Positions 49,119-57,500 of a DNA stretch of 57,500 nucleotides are shown here, one piece after another. Every line of letters begins with the position of its first letter. Within the stretch, counting starts at the first letter, position 1. Position numbers and translations under genes: made by a program. The notes under the pieces are model-generated. The model worked only from the letters and a program-made list of their open reading frames with translations, was not told the origin of the DNA and ran no database searches. The stretch comes from Balamuthia mandrillaris (Eukaryota; Discosea; Longamoebia; Balamuthiidae): contig JAVKOQ010000304.1 in assembly GCA_031835245.1 (NCBI GenBank), positions 1-57,500 on the forward strand. Reading direction: 5' to 3'.

Positions 49119-49481
49119 TATGTGCTTGTTCTGAAAGTAACGACTTTGTGTTGCATAATTTGCAAATCATTCCATTGACCTATACTTCTCTAGGAAGACT
49201 CCAAGGTGATAAATGAAGACATGAATAGGAAGCAAGGCTAGCTTGCAAAGCAAAGTGATCCCACAGTTGTTTTATGTTTGCTGCCTGTTCCTGTAATTTT
49301 CTTCTTCTTGCTCATTTTTCAACAGCTTTCAAGAATAGAGCTCAGTTCTCAAGAATATGAATGTAGCCTGGCAGCTGAATCGTGCTTTTGCCACATGTTG
49401 CTTCAAGGTCTTCATTTTATCATTCATCTTTGGCAGTATTATCGTTGCAGCCATAAAACACTTCTCCACTTCCTTGCAGTC
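49119..49481. other. Flank between MITE and LTR element
   Basis: About 360 bp with no recognisable gene. Codon-like frames here show no family match. Confidence 0.4.
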
Positions 49482-49655
49482 TGTTGGAAAACCAACCATT
49501 TCTTTCATTATGACTTCCTGTCAACACTTTCCCTGGATACCTCTAAATTTTCTCACCCTTTTTATTTTCCCCTTTTTCTCATAACATATTCAAAGCACAC
49601 ACTTTGGTCCATACCCCTTTTTCATGTGTATAAACCCAGAGTCCCTTACATGTCA
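49482..49655 (+). repeat. Left LTR of the Ty3/gypsy fossil
   Basis: TG...CA-bounded direct repeat matching 54655-54827. It contains the shared words ATGACTTCCTGTCAACAC and TTTTTATTTTCCCC. Confidence 0.88.
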
Positions 49656-52600
49656 TCCCCTATCAACATTTTTAAGCAAACTCCTCATGGCAAGAACAGT
49701 ACAACCTCATCACAATGAGCGATGACAACAAGTGTGGTGCTCAACATTGGGACGATTTATCCTTGCAGAACTTCGTCTTCTCATCGAAAAGGAGCAAGCC
49801 TCCATCCAATACCTCAAGGTCACACAGGACGAGCTCCTTGAATCTCTGGGCAAACACCAGATGGTCAATGAGGATGAAACCTTTGCCCATCTAATGACCA
49901 TAAAACAGGAACTCTACTCCACAGAGCAATGCATCCAGGAACTGGATCACACTCTACAGCAACTGGAACAGAAAGACCCCCAATACCTCTCCAAACAGCT
50001 TGACAGCCTCAAGCTTCAAACCTCCAACATCTCCTTCCTCATAGAAGCTGTTGATGTCCTCCTTAAGTGCACCAATGAATCCATCTTTGAGTGCTACGAG
50101 TCCATCATTGCCAACATCATCACATGCATGGACAAACAGTTCGACATCCTCACCTGGGAGTCCAGAGAGGTAGGTCGTGCCGAAGGGGAGAATAATGGGT
50201 GCTCTGTGAATGGTGCCCATCTACAACCCTGAACATGATGGCGACCCGGAACCCTTTCTTTGGCAACTGGAGAACAACCTTCAGATTGTCAACCTTTGCC
50301 TCAGCATGTGGAACATGGCCCTCACAAAATACACACAAGGGTCTAAGACTGCTTCCAACTGGGTGCAAAACAACATAGTCATACCCTACTTGTCATGGCA
50401 TGAGGCCAGAGACCTCTTTGCCACCCACTTTGGCAGCAAGGAACTTCAAATCCATCTCCTTGATGAATTTTTCAAACTTAGCCACCGACCCAAGGAACTG
50501 GTGAGAAAGGTCATCAAGAGGATTGACAACATCCTTCAATAGATGACTGAGTAGCCATTTGAAGCCCAAAAAATAGCCGTGCTAGAATGCTGCCTCAACC
50601 CTTGCCTCCTGGAATCAGTCAGCAATGTGCTACTCTTGCAAAACACAGAGAAATATGACCAAGCTGTACAGACAGCTCTTAGTGTTGAAGCCAATCTTTA
50701 TGCACACAAGACTTCCTCTAGTACCAGCTGTCCTCTACACCCAACATCTGGATATTCAGCAGTTGGATGTAAATGGATTAAACAGATGAATGACGGTACC
50801 CAGATGCCTAGCAAAGCCAACACCAGCCAACGCCACAATGGCAACAACTACAGGTCCTCTTCATCTTCTTCCTTATCATCAGGACATCCTCCGTCCAACA
50901 ACAAACACACCTGCCGTAAGTGCTCAGCGCCTTGGCATCCTGGTCATCAGTGTAAACCTTGCCAGCCTGCAGCGCTCAACTCTAGCCAGGTGCAGACATC
51001 ATTGTCTCAGCAACCAGCTTTGGTACCATCGCCACCTTCATCACCATCTCCTTCACTGGCTTTGCCTCCCTTTGGCACTAACCAGCCATCTACAAACGCA
51101 CTGGACACCACCACAAAGCAGGAGTTTATGGAAGCAGTTTGCCATGCCTGAGAGACTCAAGGCAACATAGAGCTTGCTGCCATCGACCTTAACTCCCTTC
51201 ACCCTGGGAACGCTTCTGACTCTGCTATGGATGCTCCCAGTCCTGTAGTCACTCCTGAAGCTATCCATGTGGAAGGTCTTGACACAGATGATGATGATGA
51301 CATAGAAAATGACTACAAGGACAAAGTGGAACCTCCCATCACGGCTCCCACTCTCCTCAACCATCAGCACACCACAGCCTTCATAGACTCTAGTGCATCT
51401 CACTCTTTCATCTCTCCAGCAGTGGTGGAAAAGTACTTCCATCCAGCCTCCTGTGAATGCCACCATACCATAATCTCCCACATTGATGACATGGAGATCA
51501 CATTAGGCGACAGGTCCACCACCTGTATCACCTGCTGTACAGCACAAGTCCACATCAACTGTGGCTCCTGTAAGCTACATCACCACTTCTTCATCATGCC
51601 ACTTCAAGGTAAGCATGAGATCTTGTTTGGAAGAGACATCATGCAATGCATTAGCATTGGTCTTTTTGGCCTTCCTGTGTGTTATCCTCTTCCTAGTGAA
51701 CAAGAAGAGTTCAAGGAAGATGACTCCAACATCTCTGATAAAGATCAATGAGTTTTTTGACAGTTCACTGAATGGCTCTGACACAGTGTCATCATGCTCT
51801 CTTCACTTGACTGCCAGTGGAATTCTTTCATCCTTCCAGTCTCCAAAAAGGATGAACATGGCAAATGGTCAAAAGTCAGAATCTATATTGACCCTAGTGG
51901 CATTAACCCTCTCCTCCATGATGATGAGTACCCTATCGAAGACACCAAGGTTCTCATCAAACAAGCTCTAGGCCTCAAATGGGCTACCCTCTTGGACCTC
52001 GTCTGGCCCTACAACCTGGTTTACCCACCTTACCAGGAAAAGCTTACCTTCATATGGCATGGTATATGACTCAAGTTTGTGAGTGCACCTTTCGGCATCA
52101 AGCATGTCCAGGCTATCATGTCCTGCTTCATTGCAGCTGCCCTTCTCCTCCTTATTGATATCTCATTTCACTACGTGGATGACATCTTGGTCTTTACTAA
52201 ATCCTCTTTGCTGGAACAGCACATCAGTGACATCATCAAGGTCATCAATGCCCTCACTGTTGCAGGTCTCCGTCTCCGCCTCGAAAAATGCCAGTTTGGA
52301 TATACATGAGTGCAACTCCATGGACATATTGTATCAAGAGATGGCCGCCTACCTGACCTAGAGAAAATCTCGACCTTTGCCACTTTACTTACTCCCACTA
52401 CAGGCAAACAAATACAGAGCATCCTAGGTTTTACCAACTTCCTTTGGGACAACATTCCTTGCTATGCAGAGATCATGGCACCCCTCAAGCCTCTCCAGAA
52501 TGTCCCTGATATCCGACCTTATTGAAATGATGACTATCAACAAGCACTTGATACTTTCAAGCATGTCATCTCCAGTCCAGCCATCCTATGCACACCAGAT

Positions 52601-54654
52601 TGGGACAAACCCTTTCATATAGGAACTGATGCTTCGCAGCATAGTGTTGGTGCTGTACTTTACCAAGAAGACGACAATGGCAAGTGCTACATTTGCTTTG
52701 CCAGCAAGGCTCTTAACCCCGCTCAACACAATTATCCTTCCATCAAAAGAGAGCTGCTTGCCATCATCTTCGTCCTCTGCAGGTTCCAATACTATCTCAT
52801 CAGCTGATGCTTCTTACTCTACACCAACCACAGACCTCTTGTGCATCTTCTCTTCAAACCTCAATAGCATGCTTGTACACTGGGCTCTTATTATCCTTCA
52901 CTATGATTTCAAAGTTTTTCACCAGCCTGGCATTCATCATATCTTGGAAGACTCCCTTTCACAATTGTATACCCCTTCCATCCTCAGCAATACACTGCTG
53001 AATGTTCCTCAAGTTCCTCAGAACGCCAAAACTCTGGCCCCAAAACCCAAAATCAACAACATCGAACTTGATGACAGCCAACTCTTGGCTCCCTCATGTA
53101 TGTTAAATGACTATGTCAAGGACCTTCACAGCAAAACGGTTCCTCCACCTAATGAACATCAACAAATCTTGGAATGACTCCACTCTATCAACCATGAAGA
53201 CACTGAAAGCCTTTTTCACAAAGTTCTTAAGGAAGGTTACTTCTGGTCCAACATTTGCAATGACTGCCACAATACAGCATGCCATTGCAAGGAATGCCTT
53301 CGCTTCAACATCACAAGACTTGGCTTTCACCCTCTCAAGTCAATACATGCTACCTTTCCCTTCAAGCATATCGCCATCAACCTTACCAGCCCCTTGCAAA
53401 CAGACTTCATGGGCTGTCACAACCCGGCCTTGGGTCATGCCAATTCCTCTCTCTCACAATGCTTACACAACACTCACAAAGGAGAGATAAGATTGGGGTG
53501 GTTCTTGGTTTGCTCTTATTAGAAAGACCTGCTTCGTGTGTACAGTTTCTCTCTCTAGTTCTGTTATTCTCTCCTTTTTCCCTCTTTTCCCTGCTCCCAT
53601 GGTAACACAATACTTAGAGATTCCATTGATTGGCTGGGTGATGTCATCCTATCGATCAGACCGTGATCACGCTACATGACAGGGCTATCAATACATCTTC
53701 ATCATCATGGACATCACCACACGTTTTATGATTCTCCACCCTCTCAAGGACTCTGTAGAAGAAGTCTCTCACAAGTTTGTCAAGATCATCTGTGAACTTG
53801 GATTCCCCAAAATCATCCAGTCTAATAACAGCTCTGAATTCATCAACAAAGTCATGTCTACGGTACATGACCAGGCAGGTTTCATCCACCAGTTCATCTC
53901 TTTATACCACCTATGAGCCGATGGAGCTGCAGAAAGCCATATCAAGCTCACCAAATCCATGCTCTTGAAATCCCTTAAAGGTGACCTCGGACACTGGTCC
54001 ACATTCCTCTCCATCGCACAATTCACCTTAAATCAAAGAATATCCTGTTGCTCAGACTCCAAAATGGCCTCTTTCTTACCCAGACAACTACTTAAAAAGC
54101 ATATCCAAGCTAAAAACTCCATGTGAGATCATTTCTCTCACCAAGGTCATGTTACAAATCACCTATCTCTCCATCTATGAAAAGGTTGCCAATTACTCCA
54201 CCAACGTAGAAAAACACTTCAACACCAACAACAAAATCATCTGTTTCTCTCCTGGGGACAAGGTGATGCTGAAAAACTCATCAGCAAACTCCAAAACCGA
54301 CCCCAAATTTCTTGGTCCCTTCATCATTCACCACTGCACTGATAACAGAGCCTACATCCTTCAAGACATCACTGGTGACATACTTCCAGACAAGGTTCCT
54401 CCAAGTGCTTTCAAGCCTGTGGATCCTGACACTTCTTTCAAAGACAAGCACTTTGAAGTGGAAAAGGTCCTCGACATGATGGCCCACCTTCCAACTGCTA
54501 CTATCTTGTGAAATTGAAAGGATACCCCAACTCAGATAACTCCTGGGTTGCAACTAAGGACTTTGGCTCTCAGCAACCGATCTTCACCTACTAGAGGAAG
54601 AAGTACCCCAAGAAATGTTGCAAATGGCGTTAGTTCTCTTTGGGAAGGCAGTGA

Positions 54655-54827
54655 TGTTGGAAAACTAACCATTTTTTTATTATGACTTCCTGTCAACACT
54701 CTCCCTGGATATTTCCAAATTTTTTCACCCTTTTTATTTTCCCCTTTTTCTCATGACACATTCAAAGTACACACTATGGTCCACACCCCTTTTTCATGTG
54801 AATAAACCCAGAGTCGTTTACATGTCA
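54655..54827 (+). repeat. Right LTR of the Ty3/gypsy fossil
   Basis: Direct repeat of the left LTR at about nine-tenths identity; homology stops a few bases after TGTCA, marking the element boundary. Confidence 0.88.
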
Positions 54828-54831
54828 TCCC

Positions 54832-55145
54832 TTTCTTGATCCACAGGGTTATTCCTCATCAACAGCACTGAGTTCATCAATGCAGTCATCAAAGCTCTCA
54901 AGACACTCTTGGGCTTTGAGCACTGGTTCATCTTAGTCTATTATCCTCGAGTTGACAGAGTTGCAGAAAGCCATGTCAAGCTGGTCCTGCAACACCCTTA
55001 ACAAGCTCATTAACAGTAATTGGTCTCACTGGTATACCTTTCTTCCTGCTGCCCAATATGCAATCAATCAACACATCATATGTCATCACAAGTCTTCTCC
55101 TTTCCAACTGTTCTTTGGTCGCCCAGCTACCACTCTATAAGACTA
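54832..55145 (+). mobile_element. Second integrase-derived fragment, related to the Ty3/gypsy fossil
   Basis: Directly beyond the right LTR lies another partial stretch with integrase-core resemblance and a NQH...SSPFQLFFGRP-type segment. It lacks LTRs and other domains and is a broken remnant of a different copy or of an older nested insertion. Confidence 0.6.
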
Positions 55146-57367
55146 TTCTTCTTCCTCCTCTCAGCTTTCTACTGAAACTCTCCTCTTGGAGAATGCCAAG
55201 CAAATGCGTGATATTGTCTACTCTGCATCAGCATCTTCTACTCGAAAGCGCAGCTCCAACATCAAGGCTCATGAATTATGAACTATTAGATTGAACACAT
55301 AACTAGTAGAAGTTAAGTTTATGAGTTTCAATGTTTAACACTAAACTAATGACTAAGGTTATCACAGGAGATAGAGTAGTTCTTTGCTATCACAGAGTGG
55401 TTATGTTCAAATCCTTCAAACATGAGGACGCCATTTATAGGAAAAAAAAGACATCAAGGGTACAAGCAGGTTATAAATTATTTTTCAAAATTAAATATTA
55501 ACATGCTTTATTTTAAAAAGAGTGAATAGTTTAAACGCAAACCAAGAAAGGAACTTAAGTTGAAAAGGGACTTCTAGTTTATTACATCTTAAATACAATA
55601 CTTGGGAAAGATCTAAGGAAGACAGGAAAAAGATCTATAGACTAGCTTAATATTAACAGAAAATACAGATGATGAATAATGTAAGATGTTGAACAAAAAA
55701 AGACACAGAAAGAAAACAGTTAGCCACTGGTCCAAAAGGTTAGAGCTAATAGAAGGATATAAGCAACGAATATTGTCATGAAGAATGCACATTGTCTGCC
55801 AAGGATGTCAATGAAGATTTCCAGAGGAACAACATGTGAGGTCACAGTGGAAGCCTGTTCCCTTTATCATTTCTATCCAACAAAACACGTAATGCATTAC
55901 AATTCACGAGGAGTCGTAATTTCTGAATCCTACATAGGTCAGAACTGATTTAACAATAGAATCAAATAGTCGGTAAAAAGCAAGTGCTAGTTGGCACAAA
56001 ACGGGTGGGTAAACCGAGAAAACAAGAGAAAAAATCGCTTTTCAAAGCACAGGAGCGAAGGAAGGATGCAGACTAAAGTAGCAGGTTCAAGCGCGGCTCC
56101 TGCCGCAACTGGCCTGCAAAAAGTCGGTCCAAACGGACATCCAGGTGCAGAGAGAAAGGATTGACAAGGAGCGAAGGTGGGTGGGTTTGGGAGTCACCAT
56201 GGCGGCCCTGTGTGTGGGGAAGGAAATTCCGCACATGCTGCGAGTTCATGGCATGGTTCCTACCAGCCGCACTAGTAGCCCTGGTCAGGTGATCATTTTT
56301 CTTTTGTCTGTTCTCCGGTGGGAGTAAAAAAAAGAGGGAGCAGAGGGAGAAGGAAGAGCGGCAACACAAAGGTGCACAGATCTGCCACAAACCAGCTGTG
56401 ACCAGTTGCGTGTCTTCTTTTCTTCCAGGCTGCTGCTCTCAAGGTGGGTTTGAGGATGCGAAAGGTTTGTCCTGCGGAGCAAAGGGACGGTTGAGGGAGA
56501 GAGCTGTGAGAGGGAACCGGCTTGCCGCCAGGCAAGCACCGTTTTTTCTTTCTTGGCTGTCGATTAACCCTGGACCAGACCGAAGCTCGCCAAGGCAAGC
56601 TATGTCTTCCGAGTCCTTGTGATGCAAGATGCAAGGATGGGAAGAGAAAGGGTTTTGGGAGGCGGCTCTTTTTAAGAGCAAGGTTTCTCAGACCTGAACG
56701 CTTGCCTTGCCCGTTGCCCAAACACATCTCTTCTGTTGGGTGGAGGTCTTAAGCGATCTCCGCTTGGAGAGAGTGAAGGGTAGCGTGGTAAGGGTAGCAA
56801 AGAAAGACACCCCAGTAAGAGGGGAGTTTGTATGTGATGTGCTCTGCACAAAAAAAAAAGATCATACACAAACCAACAGCAAGTACGCTGATCTCTTAGT
56901 CTCTTATTGTTGTTCCCACAGCTTCTTCCTCATGGAAGGGGGAAAAGGAGGGCAGCGGTGAGAGATGGAGAGAAACAAGGGTAGCTTGCAGGAAAAGAAG
57001 TCCTGGTAGGAAGCATTTGTTAGCTTCCTGTGAGAAACCTGGAACTTCTCAGGAGAATAGTGCGCAAACAAGACGGCAGGAAAAGCAGTGTTTGAGTGAA
57101 ACGAGTTGTGGATACACAAAGCTTGCTTCAGCTCAGCACAGCAAAAAACAAACCTTCAATGCTTATTAATCTCTGGATCAAAGGATAAGAGAGCAACAAG
57201 AACCATCCTGGGATGGTATATTGTGTGCCGTCTTGCTGGAGGAACAGAGAGAAAGAAATAACGCAACGAAGCAACCAAGGCCTTAGCAGCCACGACTTTG
57301 TTGGGGTTTCTTTTTTACCTTTGTTTTAAAAAGGGAAAAAAAGGGGTTCCAAGAAAAGGACGGTAGT
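55146..57367. other. Spacer upstream of rRNA: presumed rDNA intergenic / 5' external transcribed spacer
   Basis: About 2.2 kb without a supported protein gene. The left half (to about 56040) is AT-rich. The right half (56040-57367) is more GC-balanced, and its frames lack coding character. Its position directly before the 18S gene makes it the spacer, probably including the rRNA promoter and 5' ETS, but the transcription start cannot be placed by eye. Confidence 0.6.
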
Positions 57368-57500
57368 TACCTGGTTGATCCTGCCAGTAGTCATATGCTT
57401 GTCTCAAAGATTAAGCCATGCATGTCTAAGTATAAGCTTTTATACGGCGAGACTGCGGATGGCTCATTAAATCAGTTATAGTTTATTTGATGGTTCCTTT
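57368..57500 (+). rRNA. 18S (small subunit) rRNA, 5' end, truncated by window
   Basis: Starts at the universal TACCTGGTTGATCCTGCCAG and continues TAGTCATATGCTTGTCTC, AAGATTAAGCCATGCATGTC and ATGGCTCATTAAATCAG. All are invariant eukaryotic 18S segments with no disruption in the first 133 nt. Confidence 0.97.

Larger units (their letters stand above)
49482..54831 (+). mobile_element. Ty3/gypsy (chromovirus-type) LTR retrotransposon, broken
   Basis: A decayed element of about 5.35 kb. Short LTRs of about 175 bp (49482-49655 and 54655-54827) start TGTTGG, end TGTCA and agree at roughly nine positions in ten, so the insertion is not recent. Parts in order on the plus strand: gag-like region with a CCHC zinc knuckle (about 49730-51150), aspartic protease (about 51330-51660), reverse transcriptase with the YVDDI-type box (about 51790-52530), RNase H (about 52550-52990), integrase (about 53150-54200) and a C-terminal chromodomain (about 54430-54590). 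A purine-rich tract precedes the right LTR. The coding part is interrupted by roughly ten breaks and is not functional. No clear target-site duplication is visible. Confidence 0.9.

Noticed and set aside
56073-56961. Several 60-145-codon frames upstream of 18S rRNA
   Set aside because: They overlap on both strands, show no domains and lie in the presumed rDNA spacer.

Overview
The window is nuclear DNA of a free-living unicellular eukaryote. It is gene-dense and holds 17 spliced protein genes, most with many short introns of about 60-120 nt. It also has two Pol III tRNA genes, a broken Ty3/gypsy element and, at the right edge, the 5' end of a eukaryotic 18S rRNA gene. A DBR1 gene, two PAS-containing fungal-type Zn2Cys6 regulators, a lysyl oxidase and the 18S sequence together suggest an amoebozoan. 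A Centramoebida-like organism (Acanthamoeba/Balamuthia relatives) is my best guess, but it is inferred from recalled similarity and not tested. Coding sequence is full of Ser, Gln, Glu and Asn runs, and introns are rich in CT, TTC and TTTCTC microsatellites.

Left part (1-15.0 kb): the 3' portion of condensin subunit NCAPG (+); a secreted lysyl oxidase with EGF-like and Cys-rich repeats (-); a RAB34/36-like GTPase (+); an RGG/polyQ protein ending in an EEP phosphodiesterase domain (-); and the lariat debranching enzyme DBR1 (-).

Middle part (15.0-34.2 kb): a small DUF202 membrane protein (+); a CotH-kinase-like secreted/membrane protein (+); a MAD3/BUBR1-type spindle checkpoint protein with two KEN boxes and ABBA-like motifs (+); a large RhoGAP (-); malate dehydrogenase (-); tRNA-Arg (+); the ubiquitin E2 variant MMS2/UEV1 (+); a DENND11/LCHN-like protein (+); and COQ5 (+).

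Right part (34.7-48.3 kb): two paralogous Zn2Cys6-PAS regulators (+) flank a tRNA-Arg and an unrecognised multipass membrane protein built from repeats that I call WRxP units. After these come a bZIP-like gene (-) and an F-box/Kelch gene (+) that diverge from a 52-bp gap. From 48.3 kb the content changes to a MITE, a decayed LTR retrotransposon, a second integrase fragment, and then spacer leading into the 18S rRNA.

Exon boundaries were placed by eye from GT/GC...AG sites, reading phase and family alignment. For every multi-exon gene the summed exon length is a multiple of three. The best candidates for something undescribed are the WRxP-repeat membrane protein with its duplicated symmetric exons, and a decamer (TGTCGACAAT) shared by three separate promoter regions.
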